The notes under the pieces were generated by a model. It was given only the letters and a program-made list of their open reading frames with translations. It was not told the DNA's origin and made no database searches. A DNA stretch of 64,000 nucleotides, taken from Agrobacterium vaccinii. GTDB lineage: Bacteria; Pseudomonadota; Alphaproteobacteria; Rhizobiales; Rhizobiaceae. The position numbers and the translations under genes were made by a program. This document shows, piece after piece, positions 1-8,759 of this stretch (position 1 is its first letter; each line of letters begins with the position of its first letter). The stretch spans positions 2,940,501 to 3,004,500 of the forward strand of contig NZ_CP054150.1 in NCBI RefSeq assembly GCF_021310995.1, given 5' to 3'.

Positions 1-245
1 ATGGTGAAATCTACGAGATTTACCTGCTTCCCGAATATCAGGGCATGGGGCTCGGCTCCGTGCTGTTTACCGAGGCACGTCGTCTTCTGAAATCTCTGGG
101 ATGCAAGGGCACAGTGGTCTGGTGCCTTGAGGACAGTGACGTTGCCAGCCGCTTTTTCCGCTCCCATGGCGGTGAAGACGTGGCGGAAGGCATGGAAGAC
201 TTCGCGGGCACGCAATTGCGCAAGCTGGGCTTTGTCTGGCACTGA
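1..245 (+). CDS. GNAT-family N-acetyltransferase, C-terminal part (5' end outside the window)
   Basis: The reading frame is open from base 3 and ends in a TGA. The visible part carries the acetyl-CoA binding signature of GNAT enzymes (YLLPEYQGMGLGSVLFTEA, with the Q/R-x-x-G-x-G/A loop seen as QGMGLG), then a C-terminal part with the typical FFRSHGG stretch that closes the fold. These enzymes move an acetyl group from acetyl-CoA to an amine on a small molecule or protein. The substrate cannot be told from this fragment. The gene lies upstream of leuD in the same direction, about 125 bases away, with nothing that links the two functionally. Confidence 0.8.
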   Translation, partial: GEIYEIYLLPEYQGMGLGSVLFTEARRLLKSLGCKGTVVWCLEDSDVASRFFRSHGGEDVAEGMEDFAGTQLRKLGFVWH

Positions 246-370
246 TGTTTCGGTGAGACGCGTACCGGGTTTGCGCGCTTTGGCCTTCAATTGCCCGCGA
301 TTTTGCGCTATTGCGATGGAGAGGGGGCGCTTCTGGCGCCGCCGATAGCAGCATGATTTCGGAGTGAGAG

Positions 371-976
371 ATGGATAAGTTCACCAAGCTGACGGGTGTC
401 GCCGCCCCTATGCCGGTCGTCAATATCGACACCGACATGATCATTCCCAAGGATTATCTCAAAACCATCAAGCGCACCGGCCTTGGCACCGGCCTGTTTG
501 CGGAATCGCGCTATCTGGATGACGGCTCTCTGAACCCGGACTTCGTGCTGAACAAACCAGCCTACCAGAACGCACAAATTCTGGTCGCGGGCGATAATTT
601 CGGCTGCGGTTCGTCCCGCGAACATGCACCATGGGCGCTGCTGGATTTCGGCATTCGCTGCATCATCTCCACCAGCTTCGCCGATATTTTCTACAACAAC
701 TGTTTCAAGAACGGCGTTCTCCCGATCATCGTCAGCCCCGAAAATCTGGAAAAGCTGATGGACGATGCCTCGCGCGGGTCCAACGCTGTTTTGAGCATCG
801 ATCTGGAGACGCAGGAAATCAGCGGCCCTGACGGTGGCACTATCAGCTTCGAGATCGACGCTTTCAAGCGTCACTGCATGCTGAACGGGCTCGATGACAT
901 CGGCCTGACACTGGAGCATGCCGGTGCCATCGAAGGGTTCGAAAAAACCAACGCCTCTGCCCGCCCCTGGGCTTGA
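371..976 (+). CDS. leuD: 3-isopropylmalate dehydratase, small subunit
   Basis: This is the small subunit of isopropylmalate isomerase, which with LeuC converts 2-isopropylmalate to 3-isopropylmalate in leucine synthesis in the cytoplasm. At 201 residues it has the usual family length. It shows the swivel-domain signatures [15 protein letters not shown] near residue 14 and [17 protein letters not shown] near residue 77, which form the substrate loop of the aconitase family. A purine-rich ribosome site (GGAGTGAG) lies just before the ATG. leuB follows after 181 bases. The large subunit leuC is not in the window, as is common in rhizobia, where leuC is encoded elsewhere. Confidence 0.96.
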   Translation: MDKFTKLTGVAAPMPVVNIDTDMIIPKDYLKTIKRTGLGTGLFAESRYLDDGSLNPDFVLNKPAYQNAQILVAGDNFGCGSSREHAPWALLDFGIRCIISTSFADIFYNNCFKNGVLPIIVSPENLEKLMDDASRGSNAVLSIDLETQEISGPDGGTISFEIDAFKRHCMLNGLDDIGLTLEHAGAIEGFEKTNASARPWA

Positions 977-1120
977 TCCTTTCTGCGAGACGGTTTGGTG
1001 CTGCCGTACCGAATCGTCCCTAGCCTTCCTTGAAATAGGCCACCTCCAGGGTTAAGAAGCCGCAACCCCGCAACGAACGCCGTTGCCGGATGTGGATTTT
1101 TGATACGCCCGTCCCTGTGG

Positions 1121-1152
1121 CCCCCTTGGGTTTTCAGCCGGGCCAAGGAGGG
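1121..1152 (+). promoter_or_regulatory. Hairpin that could mask the leuB ribosome binding site
   Basis: Bases 1121-1129 (CCCCCTTGG) can pair with 1143-1152 (CCAAGGAGGG) as six continuous pairs, one mismatch and two more pairs around a 13-base loop. The right arm contains the whole AAGGAGGG ribosome site of leuB, whose ATG is at 1158. Pairing would hide the site, so this could tune LeuB translation. It is seen only as base complementarity; any regulatory role is inference. Confidence 0.35.
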
Positions 1153-1157
1153 TTTTC

Positions 1158-2270
1158 ATGACAGTGCGCACGCTTTTCCTGCTGCCCGGTGACGGCATCG
1201 GCCCTGAGGCCATGGCGGAAGTCCGCAAGCTGATCGATTATCTCAATAGCGAGAAGGCTGCTGGCTTCAAGACGGATGAAGGCCTCGTCGGCGGCAGCGC
1301 CTATGATGCGCACGGCGTAGCGATTTCCGATGCGGATATGGAAAAGGCGCTCGCCGCAGACGCCATTCTGTTTGGAGCCGTCGGGGGTCCCAAGTGGGAT
1401 AGCGTTCCTTACGAGGTGCGGCCCGAATCCGGTCTGTTGCGCCTGCGCAAGGATCTGGAGCTGTTTGCCAATCTGCGTCCGGCCATCTGCTACCCGGCAC
1501 TGGCTGCCGCATCCTCGCTGAAGCAGGAACTGGTCGAAGGCCTCGATATCCTCATCGTTCGCGAATTGACGGGTGGCGTTTATTTCGGTGAGCCGAAGCA
1601 GATCATCGACCTTGGCAACGGCCAGAAGCGCGGCATCGATACCCAGATTTACGATACGTTCGAAATCGAGCGCATCGCCAGCGTCGCCTTCGAGCTTGCC
1701 CGCACCCGTGGCAATCGCGTCTGCTCCATGGAAAAGCGCAACGTCATGAAGTCGGGCGTGTTGTGGAACCAGGTCGTGACCGAAACCCATGCGGCGAAGT
1801 ACAAGGACGTGCAGCTGGAGCATATGCTGGCTGATGCCGGTGGCATGCAGCTGGTGCGCAAGCCCAAGCAGTTCGACGTGATCGTCACTGACAACCTGTT
1901 CGGCGATATGCTGTCCGACGTGGCCGCGATGCTGACGGGTTCTCTCGGCATGCTGCCATCCGCTTCGCTGGGCGCACCGGATGCCAAGACGGGCAAGCGC
2001 AAGGCGATGTACGAGCCTGTGCATGGCTCGGCCCCTGACATTGCTGGCAAGGGTATTGCCAACCCGATCGCCATGATCGCGTCCTTTGCCATGTGCCTGC
2101 GCTATTCCTTCAACATGGTGGATGAAGCCACCAAGCTGGAAACGGCCATCGCCAACGTGCTGGACAAGGGCATCCGCACCGCAGACATTGTCTCGGACGG
2201 CAGCCGTCAGGTCAGCACGTCTGAAATGGGCGACGCAGTTCTGGAAGAGTTCAAGGCGCTGTCGGCTTGA
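1158..2270 (+). CDS. leuB: 3-isopropylmalate dehydrogenase
   Basis: LeuB oxidises and decarboxylates 3-isopropylmalate to 2-ketoisocaproate using NAD+, the third step of leucine synthesis. The 370-residue protein is full length. It starts with [14 protein letters not shown], has the substrate arginines in the [14 protein letters not shown] stretch near residue 100, and carries the decarboxylating-dehydrogenase signature around [15 protein letters not shown] followed by [18 protein letters not shown], the NAD-binding loop. The start is fixed by a strong AAGGAGGG site. Its 3' end overlaps the end of the convergent cytochrome c peroxidase gene by 20 bases. A hairpin that includes the ribosome site lies just upstream. 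Confidence 0.97.
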   Translation: MTVRTLFLLPGDGIGPEAMAEVRKLIDYLNSEKAAGFKTDEGLVGGSAYDAHGVAISDADMEKALAADAILFGAVGGPKWDSVPYEVRPESGLLRLRKDLELFANLRPAICYPALAAASSLKQELVEGLDILIVRELTGGVYFGEPKQIIDLGNGQKRGIDTQIYDTFEIERIASVAFELARTRGNRVCSMEKRNVMKSGVLWNQVVTETHAAKYKDVQLEHMLADAGGMQLVRKPKQFDVIVTDNLFGDMLSDVAAMLTGSLGMLPSASLGAPDAKTGKRKAMYEPVHGSAPDIAGKGIANPIAMIASFAMCLRYSFNMVDEATKLETAIANVLDKGIRTADIVSDGSRQVSTSEMGDAVLEEFKALSA

Positions 2271-3492
2271 TCGAAACATTCTGGGCAGGGGGCGTTGCGT
2301 CCTGCCCGGCATTGCCTATCGGCAAGAGATGCTCATATCGCTTGTCGGTCAGCGTTTTCAAAAACGCGACAATGGCATCCACCCGCTTGTCATCCAGTGC
2401 AGGCGCTGCCGTCAGCTCCGTCATGGCGATATTCTCAGGCACCTCGGGTGCATCCCATGCCTGACCCGTTTCCGGGTTGATCTGACGGCTGGGCTTCTTG
2501 CTTTTGTATTTTACGTAAAACAGCACGACCGTGCGCAAATCCTTGAACACGCCATTGTGCATGTAGGGACCGGTCACCGCGACGTTGCGCAGGGTCGGGA
2601 CCTTGAACTTGCCGCGCTGTGCGGGATCGCCTGCAACAGCGGGGTTCTGCGCCAAACCGAGATCGACGGCATCCGGCTTCGATCCATTCGCCGCCCGGGC
2701 TGCCTTGTTGGCGGGAACGCCGATGTTGAAATATTTGTGGTTGGTGAAAAGCCCGTTGGACAGGCCGTTCGGGCCTTTGAGTTCATGACAGGTGTTGCAG
2801 TTGGTAAACTGTGTCGAGGACATCAGCACCCGGCCCAGCTCTTCCTGATCGGTCAGCTTCTCTTCGCCCCGCAGGAAGCGGTCATATTTGGAATCGAATG
2901 TCGAGAAGGTGTCCGTCCGCTCGAAAGCGGCAAGCGCCTTCGTCATAGCGGCGAAGGCGGCGTCATCAGTCTTGAACACATCGCCGCCGAACTGGGTGCC
3001 GAAGGCGGCAGCGTAATCCGGGTTTTCCTGCAGCCGCTTGGCGATGGTCGTTTTGTCCGGCATGCCCATTTCGATGGGGTTCAAAGGCGGGCCAGCGGCC
3101 TGATCTTCCAGAGACGATGCGCGGCCATCCCAGAACTGCCCGCCGACATATTCGCCCAGCGCGTTCTTGCCGAACGGCGGTGAAAAGCTAGCATAGGCGG
3201 CGCTGGGCGTGTTTCGATCACCCAGCGACGTGCCGTCATCTCCCAGCGAGACATCGTGCCCAATCGGGCCACCAGTATCACGTCCATCGGTAAAGCCCGC
3301 CCCCGGCATGTGACAGGTGGAGCAGGACATGGTGCGGTTCATGGAGAGATTGGGATCATCGAACAGGGCAGCGCCGAGCTTTTCCAGCGTGGCATAATCC
3401 TCGCCGCCATGGGCAAGCGTTCCCGTGCCAAGCCCAGCGGGCACGAAGGCGAACACACATGCAGAGATAACGCAGATGAGATGTCTGATCAT
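2251..3492 (-). CDS. Di-haem cytochrome c peroxidase (MauG/CcpA family), periplasmic
   Basis: The 413-residue protein begins with a likely Sec signal peptide (residues 1 to about 27, hydrophobic [12 protein letters not shown] core) and has two haem c attachment motifs, CSTCH at 57-61 and CNTCH at 232-236. Two such motifs in a protein of this size are typical of bacterial cytochrome c peroxidases, which reduce hydrogen peroxide in the periplasm with electrons from small c-type cytochromes, and of MauG-like enzymes that oxidise other proteins. The sequence cannot decide between these roles. No methylamine dehydrogenase genes are nearby, which makes peroxidase the simpler reading. Its end overlaps leuB tail to tail. 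Confidence 0.88.
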   Translation of the reverse strand: MIRHLICVISACVFAFVPAGLGTGTLAHGGEDYATLEKLGAALFDDPNLSMNRTMSCSTCHMPGAGFTDGRDTGGPIGHDVSLGDDGTSLGDRNTPSAAYASFSPPFGKNALGEYVGGQFWDGRASSLEDQAAGPPLNPIEMGMPDKTTIAKRLQENPDYAAAFGTQFGGDVFKTDDAAFAAMTKALAAFERTDTFSTFDSKYDRFLRGEEKLTDQEELGRVLMSSTQFTNCNTCHELKGPNGLSNGLFTNHKYFNIGVPANKAARAANGSKPDAVDLGLAQNPAVAGDPAQRGKFKVPTLRNVAVTGPYMHNGVFKDLRTVVLFYVKYKSKKPSRQINPETGQAWDAPEVPENIAMTELTAAPALDDKRVDAIVAFLKTLTDKRYEHLLPIGNAGQDATPPAQNVSIKPTAP

Positions 3493-3594
3493 GGCAGAAC
3501 GCCGGAATAGATGAACTGGCGTGCTCTATAGCACCTCAAAACAACTAAGCACAGAAACTTTCTGTGCCCGCTCCACTTTGCCGCAGCAGATGTT

Positions 3595-3975
3595 TTAGTC
3601 GATCTGGAAGTAATTCTCGAAGGATTCCGGGAAATTCTGCCGTGCCACCCGCTCATCGATAACAAGCATGGACTGATACGACAATGGATCGAAATCCTTG
3701 TCGGCAGGCAGCACCTCACGCCCGAACAGAAGGCTCAAGCGGGCCGCATCGAGGTTACCGCGCTCGAACGGCTCGTTGCCGAACTGGTGCCACAGCGCAT
3801 GCATGAAAGCGGCATCCACCTTGTGTTCCGCCGAATCATTACGCGCACGGCGCGGAATGTGTTTGACGGGCGTGACGCCGCGCGGATTGGCGCGGCGTAT
3901 GGTGAACTGAATGCCCGTGCTTGGCATGCCGGATGGAAAGCCGCGGTGTTTCGTCATTTCAGGCAGCTTTGCCAT
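3595..3975 (-). CDS. Small conserved-looking protein of unknown function
   Basis: This is a 126-residue protein that I do not recognise. It has no signal peptide, membrane segment or cysteine motif, a basic N-terminal half (TIRRANPRGVTPVKHIPRRAR) and an acidic, aromatic C-terminal end (FPESFENYFQID). It starts only nine bases after the stop of the yghU-like gene on the same strand, so the two are probably cotranscribed. That spacing and the amino-acid make-up are the main reasons to accept it as real. A role linked to the glutathione-S-transferase-like neighbour is possible but not shown. Confidence 0.6.
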   Translation of the reverse strand: MAKLPEMTKHRGFPSGMPSTGIQFTIRRANPRGVTPVKHIPRRARNDSAEHKVDAAFMHALWHQFGNEPFERGNLDAARLSLLFGREVLPADKDFDPLSYQSMLVIDERVARQNFPESFENYFQID

Positions 3976-3984
3976 GGTGTTTCC

Positions 3985-4881
3985 TTATGCTTTGCCGATC
4001 TTGTCCTGTGTCTTCGTATCGAAGTCGGACGCATCGTGGCGTTCGTGTAACTGTTCCGACGGGTCGCCATTGACCTTGTTGACCATGCGACCGCGTTTGA
4101 CCGCAGGGCGCTCTGCAATCTCGTTTGCCCAGCGCTGAAGGTGCTTATAGCCCTTCACATCCAGAAAGACATCGGCCTTTGCATAGGACTGGCCCCGCGC
4201 CAGATTGCCATACCATGGCCAGACGGCAATATCCGCAATCGAATAGTCCGAACCGGCCAGATACTGGTTCTCTGCCAGATGACGGTCCAGCACGTCAAGC
4301 TGACGCTTGGCCTCCATGGCAAAACGGTCGACCGCATATTTGATGTGAATGGGCGCATAGGCATAAAAATGACCGAAACCACCACCCAGATAGGGCGCAG
4401 ATGCCATTTGCCAGAACAGCCAGTTCATGGCTTCCGTGCGTGCCTTGTGCTCCCCAGGAAGAAACGCGCCAAACTTTTCCGCCAGATAAAGCAGGATAGA
4501 GCCGCTTTCGAAAACGCGGGTCGGCTCCGGGGTGGAATGGTCGACCAATGCCGGAATTTTCGAATTCGGATTGGCCTTGACGAAGTCCGAGCCGAACTGG
4601 TCGCCATCACCGATCTTGATCAGCCATGCATCATATTCGGCACCCGTGTGGCCTGCGGCCAAAAGCTCTTCCAGCATGATACCGACCTTCTGGCCGTTGG
4701 GCGTCGCCAGCGAGTAAAGCTGAAGCGGATGTTTGCCGACCGGCAATTCCTTGTCGTGGGTCGCGCCTGCAATCGGGCGATTGATGTTGGCGAACTGACC
4801 ACCATTGCCCTTTTCCCACTCCCAGACGTCGGCTGGTTCGTAACCGGCGGGAAAGTTATTTTCGGGGGATTTCTCGGTCAT
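3985..4881 (-). CDS. yghU: YghU-type glutathione S-transferase-like disulfide oxidoreductase
   Basis: The 298-residue protein matches the YghU/YfcG branch of the glutathione S-transferase superfamily. It has a long N-terminal extension (WEWEKGNGGQFANINRPIAGATHDKELPVGKHPLQLYSLATPNGQKV), a thioredoxin-like domain with the NPNSKIPALVD and FESGSILLYLAEK segments that bind glutathione, then an all-helical domain. YghU in E. coli binds two glutathione molecules and has disulfide reductase activity rather than classical transferase activity. The same is inferred here. It lies upstream of the small unknown gene, probably in a two-gene operon. Confidence 0.9.
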   Translation of the reverse strand: MTEKSPENNFPAGYEPADVWEWEKGNGGQFANINRPIAGATHDKELPVGKHPLQLYSLATPNGQKVGIMLEELLAAGHTGAEYDAWLIKIGDGDQFGSDFVKANPNSKIPALVDHSTPEPTRVFESGSILLYLAEKFGAFLPGEHKARTEAMNWLFWQMASAPYLGGGFGHFYAYAPIHIKYAVDRFAMEAKRQLDVLDRHLAENQYLAGSDYSIADIAVWPWYGNLARGQSYAKADVFLDVKGYKHLQRWANEIAERPAVKRGRMVNKVNGDPSEQLHERHDASDFDTKTQDKIGKA

Positions 4882-4985
4882 GAAAATCTGTCCTTGTTCA
4901 ACGGATCAAGCGCCAGCGTTCAGCACTCCAAAGCAATATAGGGATCAACAAAGATTTCCTCCACCACATCATCGATGAGAAAAAT

Positions 4986-6299
4986 TCAACCTTTGGCGAT
5001 GGCGTGAAAAAACGTGCCCGTGACATGCCCGCGCCTGCCACCGGATGCTCCGAGCGGTTTTCCCTGCCCATCGGCAATCTGCGCAAAGGCTTCGTCGTGA
5101 CCTTGATCGATCACCCGCGCATAGTGGAACTCATGGCCACGCAGCACATCGCCAGCGCACCCGATGGGGCTATCGGCTGATATCGTCGCCTGCCGATAGC
5201 CGAGGTTCATCTTGCGTTTGGCAAAGCTGGTGGCATGCGACAACAGCCCCGTCATCTGGTGGGTCACGCCATCCGCATCCTCGATTGCGGCACCCAGCAC
5301 CATGTAGCCCCCGCATTCGCCATGGACAGGCTTCGCTTCCGCAAAGCGTGCCAGACCCGACCTGAAAGTATCAGCAGCGGCAAGTTGCCCCGCAAAAAGC
5401 TCGGGATATCCCCCAGGCAGCCAGCAGACATCGCAGGAAAGGTCCGGGCCCTCATCGGCCAGCGGCGAAAAGGGCAGGATCTCGGCACCGGCTTCGCGCC
5501 AGTGACGGGCCAGATGCGGATAGAGGAACGTGAAGGCGGCATCCTGCGCCAGCGCAATCCGCTGGCCCGGTGGGGCAATGGCTGAAACGGTCGAGCCATG
5601 CGGCACGGTGACGGGTTGCGCCAAAGATAGAAGCGCATCGAGATCGATAGCCGCCTCCATGGCATCTGCCAGACGGTCAATATGCGCATCGATTTCCGGG
5701 TGCTCGCTGGCCTGCACCAGTCCCAGATGCCGTTCCGGCAGCACCAGCGACGGATCGCGCATGACGCAGCCCGCGACGGGCAAGCCGATCTTTTCGATGG
5801 CTTGCGAGCAAAGCGTGCGGTGCCGTTCACTGCCTGCGCGGTTTAGCACCACGGCGGACATCTTCACCGCAGGATCGTAATGGGCAAAGCCATGGGCGAC
5901 GGCAGCGGCGGTTTGCGACTGGCCGGAAACATCCAGCACCAGAAGTACGGGGATGCCGAACAGGCGCGCCAGATCGGCGGCAGAGCCTGTTCTGTTATCC
6001 GGCACGACGATACCATCGAACAGGCCCATGGCGCTTTCGATCAACACCAGTTCCGCATCCCCTGCCTGCTGGGCAAACAGATGCCGCAGCAGATCGGGCT
6101 GCATGGCCCAGCTATCGAGATTGAGCCCCGGCGTTTTTGCCGCAAAGGCATGAAAACCCGGATCGATATAGTCAGGCCCGGTCTTGATGCCGCGCACTTT
6201 GACGCCACGCCGTGCAAAGGCCCGCAACAGCCCGATGGTGACGCTGGTCTTGCCGGAGCCGGAGCGCGGCGCACCGATGATGAGTGCGCGTGCCGTCAT
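4986..6299 (-). CDS. cobB: Cobyrinate a,c-diamide synthase / hydrogenobyrinic acid a,c-diamide synthase
   Basis: CobB amidates carboxylates a and c of the corrin ring using glutamine and ATP. The 437-residue protein has an N-terminal dethiobiotin-synthetase-like ATP domain (APRSGSGKTS, residues 10-19, then TGPDYIDPGFH near 41-50) and a C-terminal type-1-like glutamine amidotransferase domain with the nucleophile Cys329 in HGECGGYMVLG. It ends the cobalamin region on the left and is separated from the divergent cbiD by a palindromic repeat, so it must have its own promoter or be read from an upstream one through that repeat. No B12 riboswitch is visible in front of it. Confidence 0.95.
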   Translation of the reverse strand: MTARALIIGAPRSGSGKTSVTIGLLRAFARRGVKVRGIKTGPDYIDPGFHAFAAKTPGLNLDSWAMQPDLLRHLFAQQAGDAELVLIESAMGLFDGIVVPDNRTGSAADLARLFGIPVLLVLDVSGQSQTAAAVAHGFAHYDPAVKMSAVVLNRAGSERHRTLCSQAIEKIGLPVAGCVMRDPSLVLPERHLGLVQASEHPEIDAHIDRLADAMEAAIDLDALLSLAQPVTVPHGSTVSAIAPPGQRIALAQDAAFTFLYPHLARHWREAGAEILPFSPLADEGPDLSCDVCWLPGGYPELFAGQLAAADTFRSGLARFAEAKPVHGECGGYMVLGAAIEDADGVTHQMTGLLSHATSFAKRKMNLGYRQATISADSPIGCAGDVLRGHEFHYARVIDQGHDEAFAQIADGQGKPLGASGGRRGHVTGTFFHAIAKG

Positions 6300-6308
6300 A
6301 CCCGTCTT

Positions 6309-6427
6309 CCCTCATTCCTGTGCTCGTCACAGGAATCCCGCCAGCCCAAGTCCTTGGGCTGAAAAGATTCTTTCCGCCGCGCAGACGCGCGACTACTGGA
6401 TTCCTGTGACAGGCACAGGAATGAGGG
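6309..6427. repeat. RIME-like palindromic intergenic repeat between cobB and cbiD
   Basis: Bases 6309-6338 and 6398-6427 are inverted copies of a 30-base arm beginning CCCTCATTCCTGTG with two mismatches. The interior holds a second hairpin (AGCCCAAG / CTTGGGCT, about 6343-6360) and a GC-rich stretch. The layout and the core CATTCCTGTG...CACAGGAATCC match the mosaic palindromes (RIME type) that are dispersed in intergenic spaces of rhizobial genomes. The family name is from memory and was not checked by search. Confidence 0.7.
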
Positions 6428-6491
6428 TGGTGGAGCGTTTCTAACGGTCTTCAAAATAAGGGCCTTAACATTTTGTCGCTGTTGTTTCCCG

Positions 6492-6520
6492 ATGACGGCC
6501 CAACCCGTAACCGCTATAGA
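6492..6520 (+). promoter_or_regulatory. Candidate cbiD promoter
   Basis: ATGACG at 6492-6497 and TATAGA at 6515-6520 are separated by 17 bases, close to an alphaproteobacterial sigma-70 type promoter. Transcription would start about seven bases downstream, at or next to the cbiD ATG at 6527. No other basis supports it. Confidence 0.35.
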
Positions 6521-6526
6521 AACACG

Positions 6527-7657
6527 ATGGAAACGGATGGAAAAAATCTGCGTCGCGGCTGGACGACCGGCGCTTGCGCGACGGCTGCGGCGAAAGCCGC
6601 CTGCACCGCGTTGCTGACCGGAGAGTTTCCATACCTTGTCGAGATCGAACTTCCAAGCGGCAAGCGTGTCGGCTTTTCGCTAGCCAACAGCCATCGCGGC
6701 GATGGCTTTGCCCGCGCAGGCGTCATCAAAGATGCAGGCGACGACCCTGACGTGACCCATGGCGCGCTGTTGGAAAGCACCGTGCGGCCCGGCAGACCGG
6801 GCACGGGCATTACCTTCAAGGCGGGCACGGGTGTAGGCACGGTGACCCGGCCCGGCCTTCCGCTGGCAGTCGGCGAGCCTGCCATCAACCCGGTGCCGCG
6901 CAAGATGATCGAAAAGGCCATCCACGAGGTCGCCGGAGACAATGCCGATTTCGAGGTGGAGATATCGGTGGAGGATGGCGAGAAGATCGCAGAGAAGACG
7001 CTAAATGGCAGATTGGGCATTCTCGGTGGCATTTCGATCCTCGGCACCACCGGCATCGTCATTCCCTTTTCCTGTTCCGCCTGGATTCACTCCATCTGGC
7101 GCGGCATAGACGTGGCCCGCGCCGAAAGCCTGACCCATATTCTCGGTGCCACCGGCAATGCCTCTGAAAAGGCAGGACAGGCCCTGCATGGCCTACCGGA
7201 AACGGCGCTGATCGACATGGGCGATTTCATCGGCGGCATGCTGAAATATCTGCGAACTCATCCGGTCGAAAAACTGACCATTGCCGGTGGTGTGGCCAAG
7301 ATGACCAAGCTTGCCCAGGGTATGCTGGATGTTCACTCCAAGCGGGGCTTGGCGGATTTGGATGCGCTGGCGAAACTTGCGACGGAAGCGGGTGGCGATG
7401 AGGCTTTGGCCGACATCATTCGGCACGCCAACACGGTGGCGCATGCCTTCACCATGGCAGGCAGCGCAGGCATAGACCTCGGCAGCGTTGTAGCCGAGAA
7501 GGCGTGGGAAACAGCTGCCGACGCGCTCAACACGCCCGAAACGTCACTCGAAATTCTGGTCTTCGACCGGGATGGCGTGCTGAAGGGCCGCTCAGGCTTT
7601 GCGCCATCCCATCACGTCTCGGCTTTTCCTTCCGGCGAACGAAACCGCCGGACGTAA
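6527..7657 (+). CDS. cbiD: Cobalt-precorrin-5B C1-methyltransferase type protein (CbiD)
   Basis: The protein of 376 residues has the CbiD N-terminal signature [18 protein letters not shown] at residues 7-24 and the family glycine-rich stretch [20 protein letters not shown]. CbiD adds the C1 methyl group during ring contraction in the anaerobic pathway. Here it sits among aerobic-pathway genes (cobG, cobK, cobN) while cobF, the aerobic C1 enzyme, is absent, so it probably takes the CobF step. An upstream in-frame TTG at 6473 would add 18 unconvincing residues; I chose the ATG that directly precedes the conserved part. There is no clear ribosome site, and a possible promoter suggests a leaderless message. 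Its 3' end overlaps the convergent cobM by 46 bases. Confidence 0.92.
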   Translation: METDGKNLRRGWTTGACATAAAKAACTALLTGEFPYLVEIELPSGKRVGFSLANSHRGDGFARAGVIKDAGDDPDVTHGALLESTVRPGRPGTGITFKAGTGVGTVTRPGLPLAVGEPAINPVPRKMIEKAIHEVAGDNADFEVEISVEDGEKIAEKTLNGRLGILGGISILGTTGIVIPFSCSAWIHSIWRGIDVARAESLTHILGATGNASEKAGQALHGLPETALIDMGDFIGGMLKYLRTHPVEKLTIAGGVAKMTKLAQGMLDVHSKRGLADLDALAKLATEAGGDEALADIIRHANTVAHAFTMAGSAGIDLGSVVAEKAWETAADALNTPETSLEILVFDRDGVLKGRSGFAPSHHVSAFPSGERNRRT

Positions 7658-8385
7658 TCCGTGCTGTAAAGCGCGCTTTCGCGGAAATCCTCTGAAGCCA
7701 AGCCTTTGCCGACGAAAATCAGCGCCGTGCGTTCCACAGGCTCTTCCGCGAGCTTGGCCTCGATATCGCCAAGCGTGCCGGTGATCACGCGCTCTTCCGG
7801 CCATGAGGCACGGACGACGATGACGACAGGGCAGTCAGCGCCATAAAGCGGCGTCAGTTCTTCGACCACCTGCGCAATGGCATGAATGGCAAGGTGGATG
7901 GCAAGCGTGGCGCCGGTGGCACCGAAAGCTCTCAAATTTTCACCCTCGGGCATTTTTGATGCTCGACCGGAAATACGGGTTAGGATGAGGCTTTGCGCCA
8001 CTTCAGGCACCGTCAGTTCTTTTCTCAAACTGGCGGCGGCGGCGGCGAAGGAGGGAACGCCGGGGGTGACAGTGTAGTCGAGCCCGAGCCGCTCCAGTCT
8101 GCGGATTTGCTCACCCATAGCGCTCCATACAGAAAGATCGCCGGAATGCAGCCGCGCCACATCCTTGCCTTCACGCGCAGCAGCGACGAATTCAGCCTCG
8201 ATCTCATCCAGCGAAAGGGCTGCGGTATCGATGATGCGTGCACCGGGTGGGCAATAGTCGATCAGGGCTTTCGGCACCAGAGAGCCCGCATAGAGGCAGA
8301 CGGGGCAGGCGGCGATGAGATCGCGCCCGCGCACGGTGATCAGGTCTGCGGCACCGGGGCCAGCACCGATAAAATGAACCGTCAT
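7612..8385 (-). CDS. cobM: Precorrin-4 C11-methyltransferase
   Basis: CobM transfers a methyl group from S-adenosylmethionine to C11 of precorrin-4. The 257-residue protein has the tetrapyrrole methylase fold signatures: [18 protein letters not shown] at the N terminus and the conserved [12 protein letters not shown] segment, with [12 protein letters not shown] further on. It is the last gene of cobL-cobE-cobM and its ATG overlaps the cobE stop as ATGA, which indicates coupled translation. Its end overlaps the end of cbiD on the opposite strand. Confidence 0.95.
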   Translation of the reverse strand: MTVHFIGAGPGAADLITVRGRDLIAACPVCLYAGSLVPKALIDYCPPGARIIDTAALSLDEIEAEFVAAAREGKDVARLHSGDLSVWSAMGEQIRRLERLGLDYTVTPGVPSFAAAAASLRKELTVPEVAQSLILTRISGRASKMPEGENLRAFGATGATLAIHLAIHAIAQVVEELTPLYGADCPVVIVVRASWPEERVITGTLGDIEAKLAEEPVERTALIFVGKGLASEDFRESALYSTDYVRRFRSPEGKAET

Positions 8386-8759
8386 GGTTGGTCTCCTGAC
8401 ACGGCAATCGCAATGGTAATATCGCCCAGCACCGAACGCGGCGCGATGAGCTTTGAATTCGGGCCACAGGCGGCAAGCGCCGACGCTTCGCTGAGACTTG
8501 GGGAGCCGGAATGCTTCAGGCTGGTTTCAGAGCGCGTGACCGTGCGTTCGCCCGCAGCTTCGAAATCCGCCTGCGCTACCACGACGAAGGCCATGCCCAA
8601 ACGTGTCGCTGCCTCCAGCAAACCCGGTTCATCGTCCTTGATCGGCGCTGTCGCGATGAAGTCGATCTTCACGTGATGGGCGAGGGCGACCTCGTGCAAC
8701 GCGGCCATGATGGCATCTGCGCCAACGCCCTTGCGACATCCGATACCGGCAACGATCAT
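8382..8759 (-). CDS. cobE: Cobalamin biosynthesis protein CobE (CbiG C-terminal-like)
   Basis: This small protein (125 residues) matches CobE, related to the C-terminal domain of Cbi[22 protein letters not shown] at the start and the [15 protein letters not shown] ending. The exact role of CobE is not settled; it has been linked to corrin intermediates in the aerobic pathway. An ATG six codons further upstream exists, but the start at 8759 overlaps the cobL stop as ATGA, the pattern used by every neighbouring junction, and directly precedes the conserved IVAGIGCR. It also overlaps cobM by four bases. Confidence 0.9.
   Translation of the reverse strand: MIVAGIGCRKGVGADAIMAALHEVALAHHVKIDFIATAPIKDDEPGLLEAATRLGMAFVVVAQADFEAAGERTVTRSETSLKHSGSPSLSEASALAACGPNSKLIAPRSVLGDITIAIAVSGDQP

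Noticed and set aside
1134..2312. 392-codon open frame on the minus strand
   Set aside because: It is the mirror of leuB, which has all family signatures, and shows no protein-like motifs.
2086..3183. 365-codon open frame on the plus strand
   Set aside because: It overlaps the end of leuB out of frame and is antisense to the di-haem peroxidase gene.
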